Of a stretch of DNA of 61,864 nt, positions 9,126 through 18,550 are shown piece after piece. The position numbers and the translations under genes are program-made. Below the pieces are notes generated by a model. The model saw nothing but the letters and a program-made list of their open reading frames with translations, searched no databases and was not told where the DNA came from. Each line of letters opens with the position of its first letter. The stretch's first letter is position 1. The stretch lies in contig CAYPAX010000014.1 of the NCBI GenBank assembly GCA_964408735.1, forward strand, positions 1 through 61,864, given 5' to 3'. Source of the DNA: UBA7887 sp964408735 (lineage in GTDB: Bacteria; Pseudomonadota; Alphaproteobacteria; UBA7887).

Positions 9126-10700
9126 TCAAGGCTCGCCCGGTTTGCGCGTGCGCACGAAAGGCAGCAGCAGAATGATCGCCGCCCCCATTACCGCCGCCAT
9201 CAAGGTGACATCGTTATAGGCCCGGATCAGGGCCTCGCGCTGGGCAATCTCGGAGATCAGCACGATGCCTGCCCGCGAGGCCTCCGGCGAGACACCGTGC
9301 AAGGAGTGGAACAGGCTCTCGGCCGTTGGCAAGGCGAGGCCTTCGCCGTCACGTCCGGCGGTCGTGGCCGCGGCCAGTTCGGCATAGTGCACGCGGGTGC
9401 GCACGATTACGGCGAAGTTTATGACTGCTACGCCGACGGCACCGCCGAGGCGCATAACCAGGGCAAACAGGGCGCTGCCGTTCTTCACGCGCTCGGGCGG
9501 CAGGGAGCCGAGTGCCATGGTGACCAAGGCCAGCCAACAGAGCTGGCTGAAGAAGCCGCGCAGGGCTTGCGGCAGCCACAATTGCGCGAAACCCCAATCC
9601 GCGGTGAGCGAGCCCTGCAACCAGGTGCCAAGGCAAAAGCCGCCGAGGCCCGCGGCAGCAACGAGGCGAGGCGACACGAAGCGCAGAAAGATGCCGGCGA
9701 TGCCCCCCGATATGACCATCGTGATGCCGAGGACGGCCGTTACCAATCCGATGAACACGGTATCGGCGCCGCGCACCGTCGACAGGTAGAGAGGCAGGAT
9801 GAAGATGGAGAGGTAGAAGAGGCCGCCATAGGCACCGATGCCGACGCAGGCAATGCTGAAATTTCGGTTGCCGAAGAGGCGCAGATCGGTGAGCGGGGCG
9901 CGGCTGGCGAACTGCCTCCAGACAAACAGATAGCCGGATATGAGAGCGACCGCAGCCAACCCGACGATAAGCTCCGATTCGAACCAATCCCGGCGGTGGC
10001 CTTCCTCGAGAACGACTAGCAGGCAGCCCAGCGCTATCACCGCAAGGACGATGCCGGGAAGGTCGATACGCCGGGCTAGGCTCCATTCCGCCTTGTCGAA
10101 GCGCATGGTCAGATTGCCGATCACCATCAGCGGCAGCGAGAACGGCAGGCTGATCCAGAACAGCCAGCGCCAGCCAAGAGCGTCCGTGACCCAGCCGCCG
10201 AGGGCAGGTCCGACGGCGATCGAGGATACCCCGAAGACGGAAACCGCCATGATGATGATGGGTTGCAGGCGTTTCGGGAAGGCCAGATAGCAGATGGCGA
10301 TAGCCATCGGCATCATCGCGCCGCCGCAGAAGCCCTGCGCTGCGCGGGCAACGATCATCGACTCGATGCTGGTCGACATGGCGCAGGCGAAGGATGCCAA
10401 TGAGAAACCGGCGAGGCACCAGGTGAACAGCCAGCGCGTCGACATCAGCCGCGACAGCCAGGCGCAAAGCGGGATCATGATGACCTCCGCGGTCAGCGAC
10501 GCCGTCAGCACCCAGCTGATCTGGCTCGGCCCGGCCGCCAGGCCGCCTTGGATCTCGCGATAGGACGAGCCTACGATCTGGATATTGACCAGGGTCAGGA
10601 ACGTGCCGAAAACGAGCACGGCGAAACCGATCCACGTGCGCGCATCGGGCACCGGTCCGTCGCTGCTGTTCTCCGCGCTCTCTGCCCCTAGCTTGGCCAA
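9126..10700 (-). CDS. MFS exporter, DHA2 (EmrB/QacA, 14-TM) family
   Basis: 524 residues with about fourteen hydrophobic segments. The N-terminal half carries motifs of drug:H+ antiporter family 2, including LTAEVIMIPLCAWLSRLMS (motif A region) and the GPALGGWVTDALGWRWLFW motif C block. It is an inner-membrane pump likely exporting hydrophobic compounds by proton antiport. No HlyD/EmrA adaptor gene lies beside it, which is unusual for EmrB-type pumps. The apparent start is TTG (10698-10700); no better in-frame ATG precedes TM1. It is divergent from the outer-membrane-protein gene at 10758, and the 57-base gap contains a TATAAA. Confidence 0.88.
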   Translation of the reverse strand: MAKLGAESAENSSDGPVPDARTWIGFAVLVFGTFLTLVNIQIVGSSYREIQGGLAAGPSQISWVLTASLTAEVIMIPLCAWLSRLMSTRWLFTWCLAGFSLASFACAMSTSIESMIVARAAQGFCGGAMMPMAIAICYLAFPKRLQPIIIMAVSVFGVSSIAVGPALGGWVTDALGWRWLFWISLPFSLPLMVIGNLTMRFDKAEWSLARRIDLPGIVLAVIALGCLLVVLEEGHRRDWFESELIVGLAAVALISGYLFVWRQFASRAPLTDLRLFGNRNFSIACVGIGAYGGLFYLSIFILPLYLSTVRGADTVFIGLVTAVLGITMVISGGIAGIFLRFVSPRLVAAAGLGGFCLGTWLQGSLTADWGFAQLWLPQALRGFFSQLCWLALVTMALGSLPPERVKNGSALFALVMRLGGAVGVAVINFAVIVRTRVHYAELAAATTAGRDGEGLALPTAESLFHSLHGVSPEASRAGIVLISEIAQREALIRAYNDVTLMAAVMGAAIILLLPFVRTRKPGEP

Positions 10701-10757
10701 TCGGTCGACATCCTATAAAACCCGTTCAACGCGACACGATGCCGGAGAAGTCCCCCT

Positions 10758-12029
10758 ATGCGACGAGCCTTCGTTTCCGCTGTGATTCGCACGTTCGCGG
10801 CGATGGCAGCTTGCTCCCTGACGGCCGCCGCGCTGGCCGGTGAGGAGACCGACAGTGACGATTGGCCCTGGGGTCAACCGATAGCCGAAGAGCTGTCTGG
10901 AAGCGTCGTTCTGGAGGGCCGGCTCTTCCTCAATCCGCCTCGCTGGCCGGGACAGGACCGCCACGCCGCCGCCCTGGCCTTGCAGCCCGAGTTCTACATG
11001 GAATGGGACGACTATACGAGCCTCACCATCGAGCCCTTCGCGCGCCTCGACAACATCGACGGCAGCCGCACCCATTTCGACATGCGCGAAGCCTATCTGC
11101 AGATTGTGCGCGATGACTGGGAGCTTGGCGTCGGTATCGGCAAGGTATTCTGGGGGGTTACCGAGTCCCAGCATCTGGTGGATATCGTCAATCAGACCGA
11201 TGCCATCGAGAACCTCGACATGGAGGACAAGCTCGGCCAGCCGATGGTCAATCTCACCTTGATCCGCGACTGGGGCTATGTCGACGTCATCTATATGCCC
11301 TATTTCCGCGACCGCACCTTTCCCGGCCGGCGCGGCAGGTTCCGTGGTGCCGTCGTGGTCGATGACGCGCAGACCCAGTACGAATCCGGGGCCGGGCGCT
11401 GGCACCCGGACTTCGCCTTGCGCTGGTCCAATTCCATCGGCGACTGGGATGTCGGCGCCTACGCTTTTCATGGCACCAGCCGCGAGCCAACCCAGGCCCT
11501 GGGCCTGAACGGTCGCTTCGAGCTGGTGCTGATCCCGACCTATGAGATCATCAATCAGTTCGGCACCGACATCCAGTACACCACCGGCGCCTGGCTGTGG
11601 AAGCTCGAGGCACTGTACCGCCAGGGCCAGAAGAACCGGCTGGGGCGCGAGCAGAACTATTACGCCATGATCGGCGGCTTCGAGTACTCGTTCTATGGCC
11701 TGATGGACAGCAATGCCGACCTTGGCCTGCTGATGGAATATGCCCGCGACAGCCGGCTCAACAAATCGAACAGCGGCTTCCAGAACGACCTCTTCGTCGG
11801 CGCCCGCTTTGCGCTCAACGACGCCCAGGACACAGACCTGCTGGCTGGCATCATCATCGATCTGACCACGCAGACGCGCATGTTCAGCCTGGAGGCCAAC
11901 CGCCGTATCGGGGACAGCTTCAAGCTGACCCTGGAGGCGCGCCTGTTCACCGATGTTGACGCCACGGACATCCTTGATGGTTTCCGCGACGACGACATGA
12001 TTCAACTCGAGCTCGGCTACTACTTCTGA
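10758..12029 (+). CDS. outer-membrane beta-barrel protein paired with an RND exporter
   Basis: 423 residues. A signal peptide (cleavage near ALA-GEE, residues 24-26) is followed by alternating hydrophobic/aromatic strands and a terminal Phe (LELGYYF), the usual BAM signal of an outer-membrane barrel. Strand-like segments include WELGVGIGKVFWGVTE and YYAMIGGFEYSFYGL. I do not recognise a named family. It lies 20 bases before an RND/MMPL permease, with which it is probably co-expressed as the outer-membrane element or cargo receptor. It could instead be a porin unrelated to the pump. Confidence 0.75.
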   Translation: MRRAFVSAVIRTFAAMAACSLTAAALAGEETDSDDWPWGQPIAEELSGSVVLEGRLFLNPPRWPGQDRHAAALALQPEFYMEWDDYTSLTIEPFARLDNIDGSRTHFDMREAYLQIVRDDWELGVGIGKVFWGVTESQHLVDIVNQTDAIENLDMEDKLGQPMVNLTLIRDWGYVDVIYMPYFRDRTFPGRRGRFRGAVVVDDAQTQYESGAGRWHPDFALRWSNSIGDWDVGAYAFHGTSREPTQALGLNGRFELVLIPTYEIINQFGTDIQYTTGAWLWKLEALYRQGQKNRLGREQNYYAMIGGFEYSFYGLMDSNADLGLLMEYARDSRLNKSNSGFQNDLFVGARFALNDAQDTDLLAGIIIDLTTQTRMFSLEANRRIGDSFKLTLEARLFTDVDATDILDGFRDDDMIQLELGYYF

Positions 12030-12049
12030 CGGCAAAGGGGGGATACATC

Positions 12050-14383
12050 GTGAGCGATAGCACCGCCGGCACGGAGCTGCCGGAACGCAAGCCTTATGCC
12101 TATGGCGAATGGATCGTGCGAAATCGCTGGTGGGTCATTCTCGCCAGCCTGCTCAGCGTGGCGGCCGTCGGCTTCGGCCTCAAGAATGTCAGCGTCTCCT
12201 CCGACCTGCGCATCTACTTCGCCGCCGACAATCCCCAATACAACATCTACGAGGCGATCGAGAACACCTATGTCCGCAACGACAACATGCTTTACGTGTT
12301 GGCGCCGAAGGACGGCAACGTGTTCACGCGTGAGACCCTTGCGGTGCTCGAAGAGCTCACCGAGGCGTCGTGGCAGATGCCACACTCGCTACGCGTCGAC
12401 TCGATCACCAACTATCAATGGACGCGCGCCAACGGTGACGACCTCATCGTCACCGACCTGGTGGAAGACGCCGCCACATTGAGCAACGAGGATCTCGTGC
12501 GCATCCGCGAGGTGGCGATGGCTGAGCCGCTGCTGGTCAACGGGCTGGTTTCCGATCGCGGCCATGTGGCCTCGGTCAACATCACCATCCTCAAGCGCGG
12601 CTCCAAGGGCGTGGTCGGCAACGTCATGCGTCACGTGCACCAGACCGTGGCCAAACTCGAAGAAGAGCACCCCGAGATAGAGATATATACCGCGGGCAGC
12701 ATCCCCAGCGATGCCACTTTTGGCATCGCTGCGTTCCAGGAATTCGAGACGCTTTGGCCGATGGCCTTCCTGGTCATCTTCGTCGTGCTTGGCATTTCCT
12801 TGCGTGCTGTTTTCGGCACCGTGCTTGCCATGCTGGGGATCTTCATGACCGCCATCGTGGCGATGGCCGCCACAGGCTGGATCGGCATGCCGCTCAATCC
12901 CACCACCATCAAGGCGCCGGTGCTTTTGCTATCACTGGCCGTGGCGCACAGCGTTCACATCCTGGTCACGCTCTATCAGGAGATGCAGCGCGGGCGGACG
13001 AAGCGCGATGCGATCGTCGAGTCGCTGCGCGTCAACATGCAGCCGGTTGCCATCACCAGCCTGACCACGGCAATCGGCTTCCTGGCGCTAAATTTTTCCG
13101 ATGCGCCGCCGTTCCGCGAACTCGGCAATATCGTCGCCTTCGGTATGGTTGCCGCCTTCGCCTATTCGGTAACTTTCGTGCCGGCAGTGATGGCGGTGCT
13201 GCCGATCCGCGTGCGCGTACGCACCCGCAAGCGGCCGCCCATGATGGACCGCTTTGCCAGCTTCGTTATCGGCAACAAGACCGCCATCTTCTGGGGCATG
13301 TCGGCGGTCATCGTCGTAGTCTCGTCGGGCATGTCGCGGATCGAGCTCGATGACAATTTTATCGAGTATTTCGATGAGCGCTACGAGTTCCGTCGCAACG
13401 CTGACTTTGTGCAGGAGAACCTGACCGGCCTGAATGTCATTGAATACTCGCTCTCGGCAGGCGAGGACGGCGGTATCAGCAGGCCAGACTATCTGGCCAA
13501 GCTCGATGCCTTTACAGAGTGGTATCGCCAGCAGCCGACCGTGGTCAACGTCAACAGCATCAGCGAGATATTCAAGCGTCTCAACAAGAGCATGCACGGC
13601 GACGACGCCGAATGGCATCGCGTGCCGGAAGACCGTGCCTTGGCTGCGCAATATCTGCTGCTTTACGAGCTGTCGCTACCCTATGGCCTGGATCTCAACA
13701 ATCAGATCAATGTCGCCAAGTCATCGACCAGGTTCATCGTGGTGCTCGCCGACCAGACTTCGAGAGGCTTGCAGGAGATGGACCGTAACGCACAGCAATG
13801 GTTGGCCGAGAACGCGCCGGACCTGGAGGTGCCGGGAAGCGGTATCTCGCTGGTGGTCGCCGGCCTGTCCGAGCGCAATATCAACTCCATGCTCTTCGGC
13901 AGTATCCTGGCACTGGTCATAATCTCGATGATCCTCATCTTCGCCCTGCGCAGCGTCAAGATCGGTCTCATCAGCCTGGTGCCGAACCTGTTTCCGGTCG
14001 CCATGGCCTTCGGGGTCTGGGGCGTGCTGGTATCGGAGGTCGGGCTGGCTATCGCCACGGTGGTCGCCATGACGCTCGGTATCGTCGTCGACGACACGGT
14101 TCATTTCCTCAGCAAATATCTGCGCGCCCGGCGCGAGCACGGCATGGATGCGCCGGAGGCGGTGCGCTATTCGTTCAACACGGTGGGCGCGGCCCTGTTG
14201 ATCACGACCGTGGTGCTGGTGCTCGGCTTCTGTGTTCTCGGCACCTCGGGCTACCGGCCGAGCTCTCATGTGGGATGGCTCAGCTCCATCACTATCCTGG
14301 TGGCGTTGGTGGCAGACTTCCTGTTCCTGCCGACCTTGCTGATCTATCTCGACCGCAAGCCGAAAGGCGTCAGTGAAGGGTAG
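12050..14383 (+). CDS. RND-superfamily exporter of the MMPL type
   Basis: 777 residues starting at GTG after a GGGGGG-like site. Architecture is TM1 (residues ~25-47), a large periplasmic loop, five TMs near 230-390, a second periplasmic loop (400-610) and six TMs at 615-765, so two MMPL repeats. The conserved block VVDDTVHFLSKYLRARREHG in the second half marks the proton-relay region. This family (predicted RND exporters, HpnN-like) moves lipids or other hydrophobic cargo out of the inner membrane without needing a classical HlyD adaptor. The substrate is not shown by the sequence. It follows the barrel gene closely, and its 3' end overlaps the convergent DUF1465 gene by 14 bases. Confidence 0.88.
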   Translation: MSDSTAGTELPERKPYAYGEWIVRNRWWVILASLLSVAAVGFGLKNVSVSSDLRIYFAADNPQYNIYEAIENTYVRNDNMLYVLAPKDGNVFTRETLAVLEELTEASWQMPHSLRVDSITNYQWTRANGDDLIVTDLVEDAATLSNEDLVRIREVAMAEPLLVNGLVSDRGHVASVNITILKRGSKGVVGNVMRHVHQTVAKLEEEHPEIEIYTAGSIPSDATFGIAAFQEFETLWPMAFLVIFVVLGISLRAVFGTVLAMLGIFMTAIVAMAATGWIGMPLNPTTIKAPVLLLSLAVAHSVHILVTLYQEMQRGRTKRDAIVESLRVNMQPVAITSLTTAIGFLALNFSDAPPFRELGNIVAFGMVAAFAYSVTFVPAVMAVLPIRVRVRTRKRPPMMDRFASFVIGNKTAIFWGMSAVIVVVSSGMSRIELDDNFIEYFDERYEFRRNADFVQENLTGLNVIEYSLSAGEDGGISRPDYLAKLDAFTEWYRQQPTVVNVNSISEIFKRLNKSMHGDDAEWHRVPEDRALAAQYLLLYELSLPYGLDLNNQINVAKSSTRFIVVLADQTSRGLQEMDRNAQQWLAENAPDLEVPGSGISLVVAGLSERNINSMLFGSILALVIISMILIFALRSVKIGLISLVPNLFPVAMAFGVWGVLVSEVGLAIATVVAMTLGIVVDDTVHFLSKYLRARREHGMDAPEAVRYSFNTVGAALLITTVVLVLGFCVLGTSGYRPSSHVGWLSSITILVALVADFLFLPTLLIYLDRKPKGVSEG

Positions 14384-14771
14384 TCTGGCCGTCGATGCGC
14401 ACAACCCGGTGATACAAAGCGAGACTGTCCTGGCGCAGGGAATCGAACTCAGGCGTCAACGCCGGCAGTCCGGTCATGTTGTTGCCGAGCAACAGGGGGT
14501 CGGCCTGCCAGTCGGCCAGCTCCGCGTCGTCGTCATGGCGGACCGAGGGGCCGCGGTTCAGCACCCATAGAACGACTTGCGCCAGTCGTGCGGTAACGAT
14601 GAGCATCTCGCGGCGGTGGGCAAGGCTGGCGGCGGCGCCGACCTCAGTCGGCTGTGGCTGGCGCCGCAAGGTGAAATGGTCGCGGGCCCTGAGGCCGAGG
14701 CAAAGCGCTTGCGTGCGTAGGTCACGCAGTAGATGGTCTACGGTGGAGCCGTGTTCCAAGGCTTCGTTCAT
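14370..14771 (-). CDS. DUF1465 / RcdA-like protein
   Basis: 133 residues, soluble and helical. The block REMLIVTARLAQVVLWVLNRG (residues ~52-72) and the C-terminal EFDSLRQDSLALYHRVVRID match the alphaproteobacterial DUF1465 family. The Caulobacter member RcdA is a ClpXP adaptor factor that promotes CtrA degradation in the cell cycle. Function here is inferred from that family. The start ATG at 14771 is preceded by an imperfect palindrome at 14776-14795 that overlaps the expected ribosome-binding region. The gene stands alone, convergent with the RND exporter. Confidence 0.65.
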   Translation of the reverse strand: MNEALEHGSTVDHLLRDLRTQALCLGLRARDHFTLRRQPQPTEVGAAASLAHRREMLIVTARLAQVVLWVLNRGPSVRHDDDAELADWQADPLLLGNNMTGLPALTPEFDSLRQDSLALYHRVVRIDGQTTLH

Positions 14772-14775
14772 ATCC

Positions 14776-14795
14776 CATACACTCTCGAGAGTATG
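14776..14795. promoter_or_regulatory. imperfect palindrome just upstream of the DUF1465 start
   Basis: CATAC-AC-TCTCGAGA-GTATG: both CATAC/GTATG arms and the TCTCGAGA centre pair, with a two-base AC bulge. It ends five bases before the start codon at 14771, on the strand read by that gene, so it could be an operator or a hairpin covering the ribosome-binding site. No known regulator consensus is recognised. The rest of the 14772-15011 gap shows no gene. Confidence 0.4.
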
Positions 14796-15011
14796 CCTGC
14801 CACAGCGTTAGTGTGCGTGCTGATCCCGGCTCTGGCAAACCGTTTTTTGATCGGAAATTGTTAAAGGTACGAAATGAGCCCGCGTCCATTTTGTTCGATG
14901 CGGCGACTCTGCCGTCAAAGAAATTGTGATTAGCGCCGCAAGGCATGAAAACACCGTGCCGCGATTGCAGCGATTGATTCGAGCTCGCAGTCGTTATGAA
15001 ATCGAAACGAA

Positions 15012-15908
15012 CTATTTCTGTCCGATCATGGCGCCGCCATGGGAGCGGGGGTCGCGGTGTGGCCAGGAGCCGGCTTCCGCACGGGCAATGAAGTCCGCGA
15101 CGGCACTGTTGAAGGCTTCGGGCTCTTCCAGGTTGATGGTGTGGCCGGAGAGCGGAAGCACCAAAAGACCCGCGGCCGGAATCGTGCGTTTGAGGTAGAT
15201 GTCGGGTTCGAGGCAGGGCTCGTCCTCGTCGCCGGTGACGACCAGCGTCGGCACGTCGAGCGCCTTGAGCTGTACCTCGATGTCATAGAGCGATGGCCGC
15301 GTCGCCATATAGCCGCGCAAGGTGTTGGCGCAGCCCAATGCCGAATGCTCGGCAAGCTGGTCGCGGAATTCCGCCCAGCCGCGCGGATCCTTGTTCTGGA
15401 ACTGCACGCGGGTGCCGGATAGGGCGTAGGTCTCGGCAACGGCCGCTGCACCCTTGCTGTCATAGCCGCTCGCCATGGCTTCGACATCGGCGAGAAAGCC
15501 TTCGCGGCCTTTCTTTTCTGCGCCATAGCCGCAGCCGGCGACGGTCAGCGAGACTGCGCGAGCGCCGTGGCGAAGCCCGAAATGCAACGTCGCGAACCCG
15601 CCCATCGAGAGGCCCACCACATGGGCACGCTCGATGGCCAAATGGTCGAGCACGCGGGCAATGTCGTCGGCGACGATCTCCTGATTGTAGTCGCTCACCG
15701 ATTCCGGCACGTCCGACGGGGGGTAGCCGCGGGCGTTGTAGGCAATGGCCCTGCGGCTGCGCGAGAAGTAGCGCATCTGCGGCTCCCAGCTGCGGTGATC
15801 GCCGGCGAATTCGTGCACGAAGATGATCGGAATGGCGTCCGCCCCGGCGGCGTCGCCCCGGGCCTCGGCGTAATAGAGCTTGATGCCGTCGCAATCGGCA
15901 TAGGGCAT
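15012..15908 (-). CDS. alpha/beta-hydrolase (3-oxoadipate enol-lactonase-like)
   Basis: 298 residues, cytoplasmic. The nucleophile elbow GLSMGG places the catalytic Ser at 101. The acid is D227 or D229 (VTGDEDEP), and H256 lies in LPLSGHTINLEEPEAF. The oxyanion region is FVHEFAGDHRSW near 30-41. The general shape fits enol-lactonase and meta-cleavage-product-hydrolase relatives, but specificity cannot be read. The 27-base gap to the upstream reductase gene suggests one transcript, possibly an aromatic or cyclic-compound pathway. Confidence 0.85.
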   Translation of the reverse strand: MPYADCDGIKLYYAEARGDAAGADAIPIIFVHEFAGDHRSWEPQMRYFSRSRRAIAYNARGYPPSDVPESVSDYNQEIVADDIARVLDHLAIERAHVVGLSMGGFATLHFGLRHGARAVSLTVAGCGYGAEKKGREGFLADVEAMASGYDSKGAAAVAETYALSGTRVQFQNKDPRGWAEFRDQLAEHSALGCANTLRGYMATRPSLYDIEVQLKALDVPTLVVTGDEDEPCLEPDIYLKRTIPAAGLLVLPLSGHTINLEEPEAFNSAVADFIARAEAGSWPHRDPRSHGGAMIGQK

Positions 15909-15935
15909 GGTGCGGTCTCCCTCACATGGTTACTG

Positions 15936-16982
15936 CTATGACGATAGCATGGCCTTCTCGGCTTCCGTGAAGAAGGCGTCGGCGTGACAATCCTGGCCGC
16001 GCATGCGCAGGCGTTGTAGTAGATCCAGCGCGGCTTCGACCATTGCCGGCGGCCCGGCGATATAGGCCTTGGCGCCGTCGAGGTCGCTGTGGTCTTCGTC
16101 AACCGCATCGGTGACCAGCCCCGTGCGGTGCGGACAATCCCCTTCCGGCTCCGAGATCACCGGGATAACGCTCAGCGGCGCATGGCGCTCGGCGAGCGTT
16201 GTCAGCTCATCCATGGCATAGAGATCGCGCAGCTGGCGCACACCGAAATAGAGCTGGATCGGTTGCGGCATGTCGGCTGCGATCGCTGTCTTGATGATGG
16301 ACAGGATCGGTGCCAGCCCAGTCGAGCCGGCAATCGCCAGGATCGGCCCGCGGTGCTTTTGACGCAAATAGGCCGTGCCCGACGGCCCGACGACCCGGAC
16401 CGCATCGCCAACGCCGAGATTGCGCGCGATATACTCGCTGACCATGCCATCCGGCAGGGCGCGGATATGAAACTCAAGCTGATCTGTTCCCGGCGCGTTG
16501 GCCATCGAATAGTCGCGCCCCGGCAAATCGCCGAAATGGAGCGTGGCGAACTGTCCGGCGGAAAAGGCGAAAGGCCCGCCGTCCACGATATCCAGCGTCA
16601 CGATGCGCACGTCATGGGTCGATGCGGCAATGGCGGCGACGCGGCAGTCGAGGGCCTTGCGCGGGTGGCCGGCATATTCGTCGGGCTCGATCCAGGCCAC
16701 ATCGCAATCGCTCTTCGGCATGGCGCGGCAGGCCAGGATGAGCCCTTGCGCGCGCTCCTCCGGCTTCAATGCGATGCGCGAATAGCCGCTCATCTTGACC
16801 GACCCGGATAGCAGCTCCGACTTGCAGCTGCCGCAATTGCCGGACTGGCAACCGCAGGGATAATCGATGCCGGCAAGGATGGCCGCGCTCATGACGCTGT
16901 CGTCCTCGTCGGCCTCCACGGTCTGGTCGACATTCCGAATTTGGATCTTGTATGGCACCTTTGGCGTTCCAACGGTTTTCAT
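15936..16982 (-). CDS. 2Fe-2S ferredoxin / FAD-NAD(P)H reductase component of an oxygenase
   Basis: 348 residues. The N-terminal plant-type ferredoxin domain has ligands C45, C50, C53 and C85 (CGCQSGNCGSC and ILACRA). The middle FAD-binding barrel has RDYSMANAP near 153, and the C-terminal NAD(P) domain has GSTGLAPILSI and the GPPAMVEAAL motif. This order matches BenC/phenol-hydroxylase-P5/CDP-6-deoxyglucoseen-reductase-type electron transfer proteins that feed ring-hydroxylating or monooxygenase components. No oxygenase subunit is adjacent, so the partner must lie elsewhere. It is divergent from the TRAP operon, with 69 bases between starts. Confidence 0.88.
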   Translation of the reverse strand: MKTVGTPKVPYKIQIRNVDQTVEADEDDSVMSAAILAGIDYPCGCQSGNCGSCKSELLSGSVKMSGYSRIALKPEERAQGLILACRAMPKSDCDVAWIEPDEYAGHPRKALDCRVAAIAASTHDVRIVTLDIVDGGPFAFSAGQFATLHFGDLPGRDYSMANAPGTDQLEFHIRALPDGMVSEYIARNLGVGDAVRVVGPSGTAYLRQKHRGPILAIAGSTGLAPILSIIKTAIAADMPQPIQLYFGVRQLRDLYAMDELTTLAERHAPLSVIPVISEPEGDCPHRTGLVTDAVDEDHSDLDGAKAYIAGPPAMVEAALDLLQRLRMRGQDCHADAFFTEAEKAMLSS

Positions 16983-17051
16983 CTGGCACTGCGCAACGTA
17001 CTGTGGGGCGGGGAGAAATCAACCGGGGCCTGTTCAGAGAGGAAGCTCGAC

Positions 17052-18062
17052 ATGAATATGCGTCTCGCCGCGGTAGCGGCGGCCGTGACGATGGCCGGCA
17101 GTGCAATGGCCGAGGACGTGGTGCTGCGCCTGCACCATTTTCTGCCTGCGCCGGCGATCGCTCAGGCCAAATTCCTGGAGCCTTGGGCCGAGAAAGTCAT
17201 GTCGGAGTCGGGCGGGCGCATCCGCATCGACATCTATCCGGCCATGCAGCTCGGCGGCAAGCCGCCGCAGCTTATCGACCAGGTGCGCGACGGCGTTGTC
17301 GATATGGTCTGGACGGTGCCGAGTTACACGCCCGGGCGATTCCCCAATATGGAGGTTTTCGAACTGCCCTTCATGGCCGCCAGCGCCGAGGCGACAAGCC
17401 AGGCTGTGATGGCCTATTCAGAGACCAACCTCGACGACAGCTTTGCCGGTATCAAGCCGATCCTGTTTCATGTCCACGGCCCGGGCACCATCCATACCCG
17501 CGACCGTCCGATCACCGCGCTCGAGGATTTGCAGGGGGTGAAGCTGCGCACACCGACGCGCTCCATCACCCATGCGCTGGAAGCGTTCGGGGCCGTGCCC
17601 GTCGGCATGCCCGCGCCGCAGGTGCCTCAGGCCATCGCGCGCGGCGTGGTCGACGGCACCGTCTTTCCCTATGAGGTGACGCTGCCGCTGCGGATCCACG
17701 AGATTACCGACACCCACACCAAGGTCTTCTCCAACCGTGGGCTTTACACGGTGGTGTTGCTGCTGGCGATCAACCAGCGTCGCTACGACTCCCTGCCGGA
17801 AGACCTGCAGGCGGTGCTTGATGCCAATTCCGGCATGGGCCTTGCGGCCGAGATCGGCCGGGTCTGGGATGAAGCCGAGGCGCCGGGCATTGCCGCAGCC
17901 GAAGCACTGGGCGACCGTTTCGTGGACCTTGACGCCGCCGAAGTCGAACGTTGGAAGCAGGCCGCCCAGCCGGTTATCGACGACTGGGTGGCCGATCGCG
18001 GCGACCGCGGCGCGGCGCTGCTGGCCGAGGCCCGGGCGCTGGTGGCGCAATACGCCGACTGA
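17052..18062 (+). CDS. dctP: TRAP transporter substrate-binding protein
   Basis: 336 residues, periplasmic. A 21-residue signal peptide (MNMRLAAVAAAVTMAGSAMA) is followed by a DctP-family fold with the conserved QLGGKPPQLIDQVRDGVVD block and the LQGVKLRTPTRSITHALEAFG region carrying the substrate-carboxylate Arg. The ATG follows an AGAGAGGAAG site. It heads a three-gene transporter; the ligand is a small organic acid (family knowledge), perhaps the substrate of the downstream FAH-family enzyme. Upstream sequence in frame up to 16941 is not coding in style. Confidence 0.92.
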   Translation: MNMRLAAVAAAVTMAGSAMAEDVVLRLHHFLPAPAIAQAKFLEPWAEKVMSESGGRIRIDIYPAMQLGGKPPQLIDQVRDGVVDMVWTVPSYTPGRFPNMEVFELPFMAASAEATSQAVMAYSETNLDDSFAGIKPILFHVHGPGTIHTRDRPITALEDLQGVKLRTPTRSITHALEAFGAVPVGMPAPQVPQAIARGVVDGTVFPYEVTLPLRIHEITDTHTKVFSNRGLYTVVLLLAINQRRYDSLPEDLQAVLDANSGMGLAAEIGRVWDEAEAPGIAAAEALGDRFVDLDAAEVERWKQAAQPVIDDWVADRGDRGAALLAEARALVAQYAD

Positions 18063-18070
18063 GCCAAGGC

Positions 18071-18550
18071 ATGTTCGGCCGCATACTGACTCAGGTCTGC
18101 CGGGTGCTGGCGCTGGCGGGCGGCGCGGTGCTGCTTGGTATCGTCGGCCTCACGGTGGTCAGCATCGCTTTGCGCGAGCTGACCGGCCAGCCGATCCCCG
18201 GCGATTACGAGCTGGTCGAGGTCGGCTGCGCCGTAGCCGTCTTTGCGTTCTTGCCCTATTGCCAGCTCTCTGGCGGTAACGTTTTTGTCGGCTTTGCCAC
18301 GGCCTGGGCGCCCGGATGGTTGCAAGGGCTGCTCGATGCCACGGCCCAGGTGGCCTATGCCGGCATCGCGGCTTTGCTCGCCTGGCGCCTGACCCTCGGC
18401 GGCATGGATCTGCACACCTATGGCGAGACGACCATGGTGCTCGGCATGCCGGTCTGGCCTGCCTTCCTGCCTATCGTGCCATCGCTTGCCTTGCTCAGCG
18501 TCGCCTGTCTCTACACCGCTGCGGTGAGCTTGCGAAAGGGCCCTGCATGA
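18071..18550 (+). CDS. dctQ: TRAP transporter small membrane subunit
   Basis: 159 residues with four hydrophobic segments (about 10-35, 48-65, 87-107, 126-150). It forms the inner-membrane small subunit of a TRAP transporter with the following DctM. The conserved ALRELTGQPIPGDYELVE and CQLSGGNVFV regions match DctQ. It starts eight bases after dctP, and its stop overlaps the dctM start. Confidence 0.9.
   Translation: MFGRILTQVCRVLALAGGAVLLGIVGLTVVSIALRELTGQPIPGDYELVEVGCAVAVFAFLPYCQLSGGNVFVGFATAWAPGWLQGLLDATAQVAYAGIAALLAWRLTLGGMDLHTYGETTMVLGMPVWPAFLPIVPSLALLSVACLYTAAVSLRKGPA

Noticed and set aside
7445..9175. 576-codon open frame opposite the feruloyl-CoA-synthetase-like gene
   Set aside because: Antisense shadow of an ANL enzyme with all motifs intact.
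10713..12035. 440-codon open frame opposite the outer-membrane barrel gene
   Set aside because: Composition is that of an antisense shadow in GC-rich DNA. The plus strand has a signal peptide, a barrel pattern and a terminal Phe.
14722..14946. 74-codon frame spanning the DUF1465 start region
   Set aside because: Overlaps the better supported gene, lacks a Shine-Dalgarno and matches nothing.
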